Below, piece after piece: positions 34,823 through 44,607 of a stretch of DNA of 64,000 nucleotides (position 1 is its first letter; each line of letters begins with the position of its first letter). The position numbers and the translations under genes are program-made. Source of the stretch: Micropruina sp. (GTDB taxonomy: Bacteria > Actinomycetota > Actinomycetes > Propionibacteriales > Propionibacteriaceae). Under the pieces are notes generated by a model. That model saw nothing but the letters and a program-made list of their open reading frames with translations. It had not been told where the DNA came from and ran no database searches. The DNA lies in assembly GCA_016711105.1 (NCBI GenBank), contig JADJTO010000033.1, positions 62,001 through 126,000 on the forward strand. The letters run 5' to 3'.

Positions 34823-37800
34823 ATGCGGAACGCCCCTGTTCCGGCGCTCCCGGAAGGACGGCGTGAGCGAACTCGGCGCACCCCCGACGATCCTTGGGAC
34901 TGGCTGCACGTCAGCCCTGACGGCTCGCCGACCGATGGAACCGCGGTTGCGGTGGTGGTGATCCCGCACGCTGCCGACGACTCGAGTGACGTTGTCGACC
35001 TGGCTCTGGCCGCTTCCAGCGTGCGTCCGGTGGAGACCATTGAGGCCGAGGGCGAACAATTCGCCGAAGCGGTGGCCGACGCCGTGGAACGCCTGGCCCC
35101 CGACGTGGAGTGGCTGTGGCTGCTCCACGACGACGCAGAGCCGGAGCCGCGAGCGCTGGAGGCCCTGCTCGCCGCTGACGCCGACGTGGTGGGATCACTC
35201 CTGATCCGTCCGCAGAGCCGGGTCAGCGGCACCCTCGTGGAGGAGTGGGTCCCGACCATCTCTCACAGCGGACGGCTGGGCCACCTGGCCGAGCCGGGGG
35301 AGCCCTACCAGGGTCAGTTCGACGCCTCAGACGTTCTGGGTGTTTCCACCATCGGCATGCTGATCCGCCGCGACGTCTTCACCGCGCTGGGTGGCTTCGT
35401 GCCCGGGACCCCGCAGGCGCAGGCCGGGCTGGAGTTCGGCTGGCGTGCCCGGCTGGCCGGTTTCAGCCTGCGGGCGGAGCCGAAGGCGCTGGTGCGGCAC
35501 CGCGGCGACGCACAGTCACTGGAGCAACTCAAGAAGGTCGGGCTCACCTTGGCCTCCGCCCACGCCGCGCCCGGACGGCGCCCCTGGCAGGCCGTCCGGT
35601 TCGCCGTGGGCAGTGTGCTGGCCGCTGTTCTACTGCTGCTCGGCAAGGATCCGGCCCGTGCCCGGGCAGAACTCCGCGGCTTCACCGGCTGGCTCGGCGA
35701 TCGTGCCGGGAGAGCCGGGCAGCGAGCCGCCGTGGGCAGGCTCACCCCGACCACCGAGATCCTGGCCGCGATCCGGGCGATGCGTCCAGGCTGGCGTCAA
35801 GGCCTGCGCCACGCTGCTGACAATGCGGCCGGACGAGTGGCCGACTGGCTGGGCACCTTCACCGAGCGCGGCGAAACCTCAGGCCTGGACGAGCTGACCG
35901 GGGACGACTTCGCCAGTCAAGCCCGTGCCCGAGCACTCTCCCCGCTGCTCCTGGGGGGTTTGGTCGTCCTCACCCTGGCGCTGGTCGCGGCGCGCAACCT
36001 GATCGGTGCGGGCCAGCTCCGCGCCGCCCAACTGCTTCCGGCCCAGGCGACGTTTGCCAACCTGCTGGCCGACTACCTCACCCCGGTTGCGGGCCTACCC
36101 GGCCTTGCCGGACCGTCCTGGTTGGGGTTGCTGGCCGTCGGCTCGGTGCTCACCTTCGGGCAAGTCGAGTGGTTGGTCGGGATTCTGTTGCTCGGCTGTG
36201 TGCCGCTCACGTGGCTCGCCGCGTATCGCCTGCTTCGTCAACTCGTCACCGACGGACGGCTGGCGCTGGTCGGCGGCCTGTTCTATGCGCTCACCCCAGC
36301 TCTCACCGGTGCCCTGAATGCGGGCCAACTGGGGACAGCGATCATCGCCTTGCTGCTCCCGTTGCTCGGCTACACCATGCTGCTCTGGGCGCGAGCCCCG
36401 GGCGGCCGGTGGCGTGAGGCGGGGGCGTCCGGGCTGCTGTTGCTGCTTGCCACGGCCGTATTACCGCTCCTGTGGCCAGTCGCTGTGCTGGCGGGGGTGC
36501 TGTTCGCCGTGCTCGTCCGCCGTCCTGGGCAGTGGGGTCAACTCGTTGTGGCGCTGGCCACTCCGTGCCTGCTGCTGTTGGGCCCCGGCTGGGCAGGCGT
36601 GCTCGCCTTTCCCGGACGCCTGCTCACCGGTCCGGAGCCGGCCCTGGTGCCGCTGGAGGTGCCAGCCGCGTGGGCATTGCTGATCGGGCAGACCCCGGGT
36701 GCCGGTGCGGCGCCGCTGTGGCTCGCCTCAGTCGTGTTCGGCTCCGCCTGGGTTGCCGCTCTGGCCGGGACGGTCCGCCGCCGCGGAGTCGCCACCTGGG
36801 CCGTCGGTGGCGCGGTGGTTGCGTTGGCCCTGGCCATCACCCTGACTCGCCTGGTCGTCCGGGTCTCGCCTGGGGTTGAGGTTCGGCCTCAGGCGCACCC
36901 GTGGTTGTTGCTGATGGTTGGCGGTCTGACCCTGGCTGCGGTGGTCGGCCTGGATGGCCTGACCGGTCAGCTGAAGGGCAGGTCCCTGGGCCCGCTCCAC
37001 CTGCTCTCGTTGGGGTTGACCGTGATCGTCACCGCCTCTGCCGTCCTCGCCGGCGGCTGGTGGGCCTGGGCGGGGCAGGCGGGCCTGTCCAGAGCGAGCG
37101 TGGGTGAGCTGCCGGCCTTCGTCCGCAACGCCCAAGTCTCGGCAACTCCGAGCCGGACGCTGACCGTCCGCTTGGTTGGTGGAGAGGTCCGCTGGGCGGT
37201 GGTGCAGGACGACTTCCCACGCCTGGGGGACTCTGAGCGCGGGCTGCTCGGTGTCGGCGAGGCGCCGCTGAGTGACCTGGCCCGCTCGGTGGCCAATCGG
37301 CTGCTGGCGGGCAGCGCGGACAACGAACTGGTGCCCGACCTGCAGCGCCTCGGCATCGGCCACGTCTGGCTGCAGGGAAGCGACGAGGAGACCCGGACGG
37401 CGATCAGCAACGTGCCTGGCCTGGGCACCGGAACCGGTGGCGACGCCGGGGCGGTCTGGCCGGTACCGGCATCAGGTCGAGCCGTGATCATCGAGGGTGA
37501 GAATCGGACGGTGGTCGGTGATGGGCTCGAGGTGCCCACGGCAGGCCAGGCGCGCGTCCTGGTGCTGGCCGAACCCGCCGATCCGCGCTGGCTCGCCTCC
37601 GTCGGAGGAGTGCCGCTGGTCACCGTCGACGTGGGGGACGGGCGTCAGGCGTTCGCTCTACCCCAGACCGCCGGCAAGCTGAGCCTCGAGCTGAGCGGGG
37701 GCACCTCCTGGTGGGCCTGGGCCCAACTGGTCGGCTTGGTGCTGGTGATGCTCCTGGCCTTGCCAGGAGTGCGTTCCCCGGCGGCCCGCGGTGCCCAGGT

Positions 37801-37831
37801 GCCGAAACGCTCGCTGGCAGGAGATGCCTGA
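34823..37831 (+). CDS. Family 2 glycosyltransferase fused to a polytopic membrane domain
   Basis: About 1002 residues. The N-terminal ~300 residues are a GT-A fold: WLWLLHDDAEPEPRAL carries the DxD-like metal site, followed by GMLIRRDVFTALGGF and EFGWRARLAGF. Residues ~370-740 contain roughly twelve transmembrane helices, and an extracytoplasmic domain with a final helix ends the protein. Large GT2-membrane proteins of this kind act in actinobacterial wall polysaccharide assembly, using lipid-linked acceptors. A TTG at 34817 is an alternative start. Its stop overlaps the DUF5719 start by one base. Confidence 0.8.
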   Translation: MRNAPVPALPEGRRERTRRTPDDPWDWLHVSPDGSPTDGTAVAVVVIPHAADDSSDVVDLALAASSVRPVETIEAEGEQFAEAVADAVERLAPDVEWLWLLHDDAEPEPRALEALLAADADVVGSLLIRPQSRVSGTLVEEWVPTISHSGRLGHLAEPGEPYQGQFDASDVLGVSTIGMLIRRDVFTALGGFVPGTPQAQAGLEFGWRARLAGFSLRAEPKALVRHRGDAQSLEQLKKVGLTLASAHAAPGRRPWQAVRFAVGSVLAAVLLLLGKDPARARAELRGFTGWLGDRAGRAGQRAAVGRLTPTTEILAAIRAMRPGWRQGLRHAADNAAGRVADWLGTFTERGETSGLDELTGDDFASQARARALSPLLLGGLVVLTLALVAARNLIGAGQLRAAQLLPAQATFANLLADYLTPVAGLPGLAGPSWLGLLAVGSVLTFGQVEWLVGILLLGCVPLTWLAAYRLLRQLVTDGRLALVGGLFYALTPALTGALNAGQLGTAIIALLLPLLGYTMLLWARAPGGRWREAGASGLLLLLATAVLPLLWPVAVLAGVLFAVLVRRPGQWGQLVVALATPCLLLLGPGWAGVLAFPGRLLTGPEPALVPLEVPAAWALLIGQTPGAGAAPLWLASVVFGSAWVAALAGTVRRRGVATWAVGGAVVALALAITLTRLVVRVSPGVEVRPQAHPWLLLMVGGLTLAAVVGLDGLTGQLKGRSLGPLHLLSLGLTVIVTASAVLAGGWWAWAGQAGLSRASVGELPAFVRNAQVSATPSRTLTVRLVGGEVRWAVVQDDFPRLGDSERGLLGVGEAPLSDLARSVANRLLAGSADNELVPDLQRLGIGHVWLQGSDEETRTAISNVPGLGTGTGGDAGAVWPVPASGRAVIIEGENRTVVGDGLEVPTAGQARVLVLAEPADPRWLASVGGVPLVTVDVGDGRQAFALPQTAGKLSLELSGGTSWWAWAQLVGLVLVMLLALPGVRSPAARGAQVPKRSLAGDA

Positions 37832-39213
37832 TGCGTAACTGGATTCCGGCGGCGGCGCTCACTGTGGCCACTGTCGTCGTGGTCGGCGCGGGCACCCTGG
37901 TGCCGGCCGGTCAGCCTGGCCAGCCGGTGATCCCGGAAGCGAATCGGGCCACCATCGCGGTGGGCTGCCCGGGGATCGGCTCGGCGGCAACACCGGCGCT
38001 GCTGGTCGCGGCCGGCGACGGTGCCGTCCTGACCACGGCGAAGCTGACGTCACCGGCCACCCGCAACGAGGTCACCGGCGTCGGCGTCCTGCGTGACCTG
38101 GCACAGCCGATGTTGGTGGGTGGTCCCCGCAGTGCCGTCTTCGGCGTCGCCACGTCGGTCTCGGCCAACTCGGGCCCCTTGAGCGGTTTGACCCTGGCCG
38201 CCTGCCATAGCGCCCGCAGCGAATGGTGGATCCCGGGAGTGAGCATCGCTGAGGACGATCAGGCCGAACTCGTCCTGCTCAACCAGGACAGCACCGAGGC
38301 CGCGGTCGACGTGACCCTGATCGGCGCCGACGGGCGGATCTCCGCTCCCGGCTCCCGCGGCATCGTGGTGGGTCCGCACAGCCAACGAGTGGTCTCGCTC
38401 GGCCCGATCGCCACCAGCCCGACCCCGGTCACGCTCCGGGTGCAGACGTCGCAGGGCCGGGTCGTGGCCGGGCTCCGGCAAAGCCGCTGGCCGGGGAATC
38501 GGGCCAGCGCCGCCGACTGGGTTCCGGCCGCCGTCGACCCGGCCACCCGGGTGGTGATCCCCGGCATCCCCGGCGGACCGGGGGCCCGCCGACTCGTCGT
38601 GGTGAACCCGGGCGAGCGGACGGCCCGGGTCGGCCTTGAGGTGCTCGGCCTCAACGGACGAGTGGTGCTGACCGGGCTGGAGTCGCTGGACGTACCGGCC
38701 GGAACCACTCGGGCCTTCGAACTCGCGGCCGGGCTGGGCGGGGAGCCGACCGCCGTCCGCCTGGCCTCCGACCGGCCGATCACAGCGTCGGTGATCAGCG
38801 ACAGTGGCGAAGGAACCAAGGGCGTGGACTTCGCCGTCCAGCCGGCGACGGAGCCGATCGGCGACATGAGCATCTGGCCGGTGCCCGTGCCCAAGGCGGC
38901 GCGGGTCACGGTGATGCTGACCAACGCCGGGGAGGCAGAGGTGGCCACCACGGTGAGCTTGAGCAACGCGATCGGGGCTGAGCTGAAGAGCTACCAGGTG
39001 CCGCTCCCGCCGGGCCTTACCGCCCTGATCGATCTGCCGGCCACCGAACTCCCGGTCCTGCGGATCGAGCGGGCCGGCGGGGACGTCCGGGTCGGGGTGA
39101 TCGCCACCCAGACCCTTGGAACGATCGCCGGCCTGGGCAGCCTCGCCGTGGCGCCGCTTCAGGCTCAGGCGGGCTCGGCCGAGCCGAGTTTCGACCCGCT
39201 CACCGGGAGTTAG
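37831..39213 (+). CDS. DUF5719-family exported protein
   Basis: 460 residues. An N-terminal hydrophobic segment (about 5-24) acts as signal or anchor, and the rest is a series of beta-rich extracytoplasmic repeats (for example LVVVNPGERTARVGLEVLG and VTVMLTNAGEAEVATTV). It follows the GT2/membrane gene with a TGATG overlap, so the two are translationally coupled and probably work together in the envelope. Molecular role unknown. Confidence 0.75.
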   Translation: MRNWIPAAALTVATVVVVGAGTLVPAGQPGQPVIPEANRATIAVGCPGIGSAATPALLVAAGDGAVLTTAKLTSPATRNEVTGVGVLRDLAQPMLVGGPRSAVFGVATSVSANSGPLSGLTLAACHSARSEWWIPGVSIAEDDQAELVLLNQDSTEAAVDVTLIGADGRISAPGSRGIVVGPHSQRVVSLGPIATSPTPVTLRVQTSQGRVVAGLRQSRWPGNRASAADWVPAAVDPATRVVIPGIPGGPGARRLVVVNPGERTARVGLEVLGLNGRVVLTGLESLDVPAGTTRAFELAAGLGGEPTAVRLASDRPITASVISDSGEGTKGVDFAVQPATEPIGDMSIWPVPVPKAARVTVMLTNAGEAEVATTVSLSNAIGAELKSYQVPLPPGLTALIDLPATELPVLRIERAGGDVRVGVIATQTLGTIAGLGSLAVAPLQAQAGSAEPSFDPLTGS

Positions 39214-39656
39214 TCCCAGTCGTCGTCCTCGGCCAGACCGGTGGGATCAATCTCGCTCACCGCGATCCCGGTCAGCGCGGAGAGCTGCTCCACGATGGTG
39301 CGGTGGACCAGGATCCGCAGTCCCTTGCGGGTGTTGGCCCGATGTTCCAGCGGGCGTCGGAAGAGCACCACTTGCCCGCTGCGGTCGGGCACCGGCGCCA
39401 TCGCGGCAGCCAGGGGTACCCGATCCCGCGACCAGGGGCCTTCCATGGTCGGGACGTCCTCCACCCCGATGTCGAATCCGATCAGCGCTTGCGGGCACGT
39501 TTTGGAGATTCGGGCGACGGAGGCCCGGACGCATTCGGTGAAGTACTCGGCCTTTCGCGGACGGTGTCGCAGCGGCACCGGAGCCCCGGTCAAGGGGTTC
39601 GGCAACGCCTGGGGGCCACGCATCCCACGTCCGTGCCGATCCCGTCGGTGTGCCAT
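39210..39656 (-). CDS. Metallopeptidase-family (zincin-like) protein without HExxH
   Basis: 148 residues matching the actinobacterial metallopeptidase family found beside DUF3499 (Rv3259 position). The segment where zincins carry HExxH reads LVHRTIVEQL, so the zinc-binding Glu and second His are absent and proteolysis is unlikely. TAAGCT lies 6 bases before the ATG (leaderless). The gene is divergent from DUF3499 and its stop overlaps the end of the DUF5719 gene. Confidence 0.7.
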   Translation of the reverse strand: MAHRRDRHGRGMRGPQALPNPLTGAPVPLRHRPRKAEYFTECVRASVARISKTCPQALIGFDIGVEDVPTMEGPWSRDRVPLAAAMAPVPDRSGQVVLFRRPLEHRANTRKGLRILVHRTIVEQLSALTGIAVSEIDPTGLAEDDDWD

Positions 39657-39693
39657 GAGCTCAGCTTACGACGACGCCGCTAGCCTGTCGGGC

Positions 39694-40038
39694 GTGAGGA
39701 CTCGTACCTGCTCGCGCACCGGTTGTTCGGTGACGGCCGTCTCGACGCTCACCTACGCCTACGACGACTCGACCGCCGTCGTAGGGCCGCTGGCGCTGCG
39801 CGCCGAGCCCGGTACCTACGATCTGTGTCGCGACCACACTCATGGCTTGAGCGCCCCGCGTGGCTGGGACGTGATCCGCCTGCCGGGGGCCGGGGAGGCT
39901 TCCGCGCCCTCCAAGGACGACCTGCTGGCGCTCGCCGACGCCGTCCGCGAGGTCGGTTTCGCGGGTGCCCCCGCAGAGCCGACGCAGCCTCAGGTGACCC
40001 GTCGCAAAGGGCATCTCGCGGTGGTCGCCGACCTGTAG
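39694..40038 (+). CDS. DUF3499-family zinc-ribbon-like protein
   Basis: 114 residues. RTCSRTGCSVTAVSTLTYAY at the N-terminus and YDLCRDHTHGL supply cysteines and histidines that look like a zinc site; RGWDVIRL is conserved in the family. Function unknown, position conserved upstream of phosphomannomutase. GTG start with TAGCCT 7 bases upstream. Confidence 0.8.
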   Translation: MRTRTCSRTGCSVTAVSTLTYAYDDSTAVVGPLALRAEPGTYDLCRDHTHGLSAPRGWDVIRLPGAGEASAPSKDDLLALADAVREVGFAGAPAEPTQPQVTRRKGHLAVVADL

Positions 40039-40050
40039 GCTGACTCGCAA

Positions 40051-41415
40051 ATGATCGAATCAGGCATCTTCAAGGCCAATGACATCCGCGGACTGGCCGG
40101 TGGCCCGGATGCCCAATGGGACGCTGCCGGCGCCTTCGACATCGGAGCCTCCTTCGTGGAGGTGTTCGGCCTCAACGGCGGCGATTTCGTGCTCGGGCGC
40201 GATATGCGGGGCACCGGTGTCGAGTTGGGTCGCGCTTTTGCCGACGGAGCGCGCTCGCGCGGCGCCAACGTGATTGATGTGGGCCTGTCCAGCACCGACG
40301 AGTTGTGGTTCGCCTCAGGTCGCTTCTCGCTGCCGGGTGTTCAACTGACCGCCTCACACAATCCGGCCGGCTACAACGGGGTGAAGTTCTGCCGGGCCGA
40401 CGCGGCGCCGGTCGAACCCGAGACGCTGCTGCGGATCAAGGAGCTGGCGATGGCCGGCGGGCCAGCAGCCGATGAGAGCATCCCGCTGGGTGCCTACCGA
40501 CAGCAGGACGTTCTGGCCGAGTACGCCGCCTACCTGCACTCCCTGGTCGACCTCGACGGGATGCGGCGGCTCAAGGTTGTGGTCGACGCCGGCAATGGGA
40601 TGGCTGGGCTGACCACGCCGGCCGTCCTCGGGCCGCTCGACGTCGAGCTGGTCGGGCTGTACCTCGACCTGGACGGCAGCTTCCCCAACCATCCACCGAA
40701 CCCGCTGGAGCCGGAGAACCTGCTCGATGCGCAGGCCGCGGTGCGGGCCCACGGTGCCGATCTGGCCCTGGTGTTCGACGGGGACGCCGACCGCTGCTTC
40801 ATCATCGATGAGCGCGGGGAGGTGGTCACGCCGTCGGTGGTGACCGCCCTGATCGCCCGCCAGGAGCTGGCCCGCGAGCCGGGCGCCACGATCGTGATCA
40901 ACACCATCACCTCGCGGGCCGTCGGTGAAGAGGTGGCCCTGCACGGCGGCACGCTCGAGGTGTCCCCGGTCGGCCACACCAAGGTGAAGGCGCTGATGGC
41001 CGAACACGACGCCATTTTCGGTGGCGAACACTCAGCTCACTACTACTTTCGGGACTTCTGGGGTGCCGACACCGGCATGCTGGCGGCCCTGCACGTCCTC
41101 GCCCTGGTCGGGCATGGGCAGGCCCCGATCTCGGAGTTGGCTGCGTCCGTGCCGGCCTACGCCAACTCCGGCGAGATCAACTCCACCGTGTCCGACGCGC
41201 CGGGAATCGCCGCCCGGGTCGAGGCCGCGTTCGCCGATCGGGGTAGCGTGGATCACATAGACGGGCTCACCGTCAGCGGCCCGGGCTGGTGGCTGAACGT
41301 CCGCTCGTCCAACACCGAGCCGTTGCTTCGCCTGAACGTGGAGTCCAAGGACTCGGCCCATATGGCGTCGTTGCGCGATGAGGCGTTGGCGATCATCCGA
41401 GGAGGAACCGCATGA
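40051..41415 (+). CDS. manB: Phosphomannomutase/phosphoglucomutase
   Basis: 454 residues, four-domain phosphohexomutase. TASHNPAGYNGVK holds the phosphoserine (near residue 104), DGDADRCF binds Mg, GGEHSAHYYF is the sugar loop and RSSNTEPLLRLN the phosphate loop. GGEHSAHYYFRDF is typical of bacterial PMM/PGM enzymes feeding GDP-mannose. TAGGCT lies 9 bases before the ATG. The stop overlaps the Trm112-like gene (ATGA). Confidence 0.92.
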   Translation: MIESGIFKANDIRGLAGGPDAQWDAAGAFDIGASFVEVFGLNGGDFVLGRDMRGTGVELGRAFADGARSRGANVIDVGLSSTDELWFASGRFSLPGVQLTASHNPAGYNGVKFCRADAAPVEPETLLRIKELAMAGGPAADESIPLGAYRQQDVLAEYAAYLHSLVDLDGMRRLKVVVDAGNGMAGLTTPAVLGPLDVELVGLYLDLDGSFPNHPPNPLEPENLLDAQAAVRAHGADLALVFDGDADRCFIIDERGEVVTPSVVTALIARQELAREPGATIVINTITSRAVGEEVALHGGTLEVSPVGHTKVKALMAEHDAIFGGEHSAHYYFRDFWGADTGMLAALHVLALVGHGQAPISELAASVPAYANSGEINSTVSDAPGIAARVEAAFADRGSVDHIDGLTVSGPGWWLNVRSSNTEPLLRLNVESKDSAHMASLRDEALAIIRGGTA

Positions 41416-41597
41416 CCGATCTGTCTGCCGACGTGCTGGAGTTCCTGGTCTGCCCGGCCTGCCATGGCCGGTTCACCTGGGACTACGAAGCGTCCGAACT
41501 GATCTGCTCGTCCAGCGACTGCGGGTTGGCCTACCCCTTGCGCGGGGGAATCCCGATCCTGCTGGTCGATGAGGCGCGCAAGCCCTCGGCGGAGTGA
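41412..41597 (+). CDS. Trm112-family zinc-ribbon protein
   Basis: 61 residues. CPACHGRF and CSSSDCGLAYPLRGGIPILL give the Trm112/YcaR pattern with a four-cysteine zinc site. Eukaryotic Trm112 activates methyltransferases; the bacterial role is unclear. Overlaps the phosphomannomutase stop and precedes the isomerase-like gene by 3 bases, one operon. Confidence 0.85.
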   Translation: MTDLSADVLEFLVCPACHGRFTWDYEASELICSSSDCGLAYPLRGGIPILLVDEARKPSAE

Positions 41598-41600
41598 CTC

Positions 41601-42617
41601 ATGGACGAGTTCGACGACTCCCGGCTGGAGAATCACGAGATCCTGCGCGGCGCTGATCCGCTGCTGATTCCGCTGGCCGAGTCGGGGGCCCGGCTGCGCC
41701 GTGAAGTCTCGCGGGCCGAGCTTCCGCTGGCCGGGTTGAGTGACCTGGATCGGCCGCGGGCCGTGATCGCGTTCGGCCCCGAAGCGCGCCTGCTGCGGGC
41801 CGTCCTGGAGCCGGTGTGCCCGGTGCCGTTCATGGCCTGGCCCGCCCTGGGGTTGCCCGGCTGGGTCGGACCGTTGGACGTGGTGGTGGTGATGGGTGGC
41901 CGCAGCCGCGAGTCGATGGTGGTGGCGCACGAGGCAGTACGTCGCGGTGCCCGGCTGCTGGTGGCCAGCCCGCCCGATTCCAGCCTGGCCCTGCAGTCGG
42001 CCTCGCGTTCCACGACCCTGTTGCCGATCGGTACCTCCGACCCGCTGGCCTCGGCGATTCTCGTCCTGGTGGCTCTGCATCGGCTCGGCCTCGGCCCGGC
42101 GATCAGCCCCGAAGCGGTCGCCGACGCCATGGACGCGGTAGCCGAGGAGTGCAGTTGGCGGAACAACGTGTCGGCCAACCCGGCCAAGGCGATCGCTCTC
42201 GATCTGGCCGAAGCGCAACCGCTGGTCTGGGGCGGGTCGATCATGGCTGCCCGGGCAAGCCGGCGGATCGCCGAGGCGTTGCGCGCGGCCAGCGGACGAG
42301 TCTGCCTGGCGGCCGATGCCCGGGCGCTGCAGCCGCTGCTAGAGGGCGCTGCACCGCGTGATCCGTTCGCCGACCCGTTCGAGGAGGCCGCGAATGACCG
42401 GCGTCCGGGGTTGGTGGTGATCGACGACGGTTTGCTCGACGAGGCCGCCGAACAGGACCAGGACTGGCTGACCAAGGCGGCCCTACGCCAAGACATCCGG
42501 GTCTCGCTGCTCCGCCACACCACCGGCGGCGCGATGGAGCGCTACGTCACGATCCTGCTCCAGGGTCTCTATGCGGCGGCCTACCTTCAAGTGGGGCTGG
42601 GCCGCACTCTCAGCTGA
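41601..42617 (+). CDS. SIS-domain protein, phosphomannose isomerase-like (Rv3256c-type)
   Basis: 338 residues resembling bifunctional phosphoglucose/phosphomannose isomerases. VVVMGGRSRESMVVAHEAVRRG aligns with the first SIS sugar-phosphate loop, ECSWRNNVSANPAKAIA with the inter-domain segment, and PLVWGGSIMAARASRRIAE with the second SIS half. Some phosphate-binding Ser/Thr residues appear changed, so enzymatic activity is uncertain. Context (phosphomannomutase upstream, manC at 32.6 kb) supports a mannose-phosphate role. Confidence 0.7.
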   Translation: MDEFDDSRLENHEILRGADPLLIPLAESGARLRREVSRAELPLAGLSDLDRPRAVIAFGPEARLLRAVLEPVCPVPFMAWPALGLPGWVGPLDVVVVMGGRSRESMVVAHEAVRRGARLLVASPPDSSLALQSASRSTTLLPIGTSDPLASAILVLVALHRLGLGPAISPEAVADAMDAVAEECSWRNNVSANPAKAIALDLAEAQPLVWGGSIMAARASRRIAEALRAASGRVCLAADARALQPLLEGAAPRDPFADPFEEAANDRRPGLVVIDDGLLDEAAEQDQDWLTKAALRQDIRVSLLRHTTGGAMERYVTILLQGLYAAAYLQVGLGRTLS

Positions 42618-42645
42618 GCGGGTGACGTCTGGCAGAATCACCCCT

Positions 42646-43125
42646 GTGAGCACTTCAGACCCCACCACCCGCATTGCGGGCATGACCCGGGTGCTGGTGT
42701 TGAACGGTGCCAACCTGGGCCGGCTCGGCAAGCGCCAGCCCGAGATCTACGGCTCCACCACCCATCAGCAGTTGGCCGACCACCTGATCAGCACCGGGGC
42801 GGGCCTCCGGCTGGCGGTCGAGGTGCGCCAAACCGACCTGGAGGGGGAGTTGGTCGGTTGGCTGCACGAGGCGGCGGACGAGGGGATCGCCGTGGTCTTG
42901 AACCCGGCCGCCTGGACCCACTACTCGATTGCGGTGGCGGACGCGGTGGCTCAAGTGCCGGTCGTGGTCGAGGTGCACATCTCCAACATTCACGCCCGGG
43001 AAGAGTTCCGGCGGCACTCGGTCATCTCGCCGTACGTGCGGGGAGTGATCTGCGGGCTCGGTCTGGGCGGCTACGACCTGGCCTTGGCTCACGTGGCGGC
43101 CAGCATCGGTGAGCCCACCGCCTGA
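42646..43125 (+). CDS. aroQ: Type II 3-dehydroquinate dehydratase
   Basis: 159 residues. The lid NGANLGRLGKRQPEIYGS contains the catalytic Tyr, NPAAWTHYSIAVADAV and EVHISNIHAREEFRRHSV hold the substrate-binding and catalytic His/Arg residues. It dehydrates 3-dehydroquinate in the shikimate pathway; the enzyme is a dodecamer in known cases. GTG start at 42646 with CAGAAT 7 bases upstream; ATG 42682 is an alternative without a nearby box. No other aro genes are in the window, though chorismate is used by pabB at 45.5 kb. Confidence 0.9.
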   Translation: MSTSDPTTRIAGMTRVLVLNGANLGRLGKRQPEIYGSTTHQQLADHLISTGAGLRLAVEVRQTDLEGELVGWLHEAADEGIAVVLNPAAWTHYSIAVADAVAQVPVVVEVHISNIHAREEFRRHSVISPYVRGVICGLGLGGYDLALAHVAASIGEPTA

Positions 43126-43176
43126 GCCTGGGGTCCGCTTTGGCGGGGCTGGTTCGACCACGTACGCTGACCCGTC

Positions 43177-44592
43177 GTGGACTACCGCGTTGCAGACCTG
43201 AACCTGGCCGACTTCGGACGCAAGGAAATCGCCCTCGCCGAACATGAGATGCCCGGCCTGATGGCTATGCGGGAGCGCTTCGGTGAGACCAAGCCGCTGA
43301 CCGGCGCCCGGATCGCCGGCTCTCTGCACATGACCATCCAAACCGCCGTCCTGATCGAAACCCTGGTGGCTTTGGGGGCTGAGGTGCGCTGGGCGTCCTG
43401 CAACATCTTCTCCACGCAGGATCATGCCGCTGCGGCGGTTGTGGTCGGGCCGGACGGCACCCCCGAGAATCCCCAGGGCGTGCCGGTGTTCGCCTGGAAG
43501 GGCGAGTCGCTGGAGGAGTACTGGTGGTGCACCGAGCAGATCCTCGACTGGGGCGGTAGCAAGGCCAACATGATCCTCGACGACGGCGGGGACGCCACGA
43601 TGCTCGTCCATAAGGGGGTCGAGTTCGCCAAGGCTGGGGCGGTTGCCGAGACCGCTGCCACGGACGTGGCCGAGTACGCGGTGTTCCTGCAGCGCCTGCG
43701 CGACTCGACGCTGGACTGGGTCGCGATCTCGAACGCCCTCCTGGGCGTGACCGAGGAGACCACCACCGGCGTGCACCGGCTCTACGAGATGGCGAAGAAC
43801 TCCTCGCTGTTGTTCCCGGCGATCAACGTCAACGATTCGGTGACCAAGAGCAAGTTCGACAACAAGTACGGCATCAGGCACTCGCTGATCGACGGCATCA
43901 ACCGCGGCACCGACGTGCTGATCGGCGGCAAGGTGGCCGTGGTCTGCGGCTACGGCGACGTTGGCAAGGGCTGCGCTGAGGCGTTGGCCGGGCAGGGCGC
44001 CCGCGTGATCGTGACCGAGATCGATCCGATCTGCGCGCTCCAAGCGGCGATGGACGGCTACCAGGTGAGCACCCTGGAAGGGGTGCTGGCTAAAGCCGAC
44101 ATCATCATCACCGCGACGGGCTGCGTGAACGTGATCACCGCCGAGCAGATGTCGCGGATGAAGCACCTGGCGATCGTGGGCAACATCGGTCACTTCGACA
44201 ACGAGATCGACATGGCCGGGCTGCAGACCTACCCGGGCGTGCTCCGCAAGAACATCAAGCCGCAGGTGGACCAGTGGACCTTCCCGGACGGGCACTCGAT
44301 CATCGTGCTGTCGGAGGGACGCCTGCTCAACCTGGGCAACGCCACCGGTCACCCCAGCTTCGTGATGAGCAACTCCTTCACCAACCAGGTGCTGGCCCAG
44401 ATCGAGCTGTTCACCAAGCCGGAGGACTACCCGGTCGGGGTCTACACCCTGCCCAAGGAACTGGACGAACTGGTCGCCCGGCTGCATCTGGACGCGCTCG
44501 GCGTGCAGCTGACCACGCTGACCTCCGAGCAGTCGGAGTACCTCGGGTTGCCGGCGGACGGGCCGTTCAAGCCAGACTCTTACCGGTACTGA
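43177..44592 (+). CDS. ahcY: Adenosylhomocysteinase
   Basis: 471 residues, full length. GYGDVGKGCAEA is the NAD-binding loop; KSKFDNKYGIRHSLIDGI and the C-terminal KPDSYRY are family hallmarks. It includes the ~40-residue insertion typical of mycobacterial-type SahH. It hydrolyses S-adenosylhomocysteine to adenosine and homocysteine using tightly bound NAD. GTG start with TACGCT 8 bases upstream. Confidence 0.95.
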   Translation: MDYRVADLNLADFGRKEIALAEHEMPGLMAMRERFGETKPLTGARIAGSLHMTIQTAVLIETLVALGAEVRWASCNIFSTQDHAAAAVVVGPDGTPENPQGVPVFAWKGESLEEYWWCTEQILDWGGSKANMILDDGGDATMLVHKGVEFAKAGAVAETAATDVAEYAVFLQRLRDSTLDWVAISNALLGVTEETTTGVHRLYEMAKNSSLLFPAINVNDSVTKSKFDNKYGIRHSLIDGINRGTDVLIGGKVAVVCGYGDVGKGCAEALAGQGARVIVTEIDPICALQAAMDGYQVSTLEGVLAKADIIITATGCVNVITAEQMSRMKHLAIVGNIGHFDNEIDMAGLQTYPGVLRKNIKPQVDQWTFPDGHSIIVLSEGRLLNLGNATGHPSFVMSNSFTNQVLAQIELFTKPEDYPVGVYTLPKELDELVARLHLDALGVQLTTLTSEQSEYLGLPADGPFKPDSYRY

Positions 44593-44607
44593 TCCGGGGG
44601 GCTGGCC

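Noticed and set aside
42655..44487. 610-codon minus-strand frame opposite aroQ and ahcY
   Set aside because: Both plus-strand genes are full-length, conserved enzymes; the antisense frame is rich in His/Gly/Arg, as expected for the complement of GC-rich codons.
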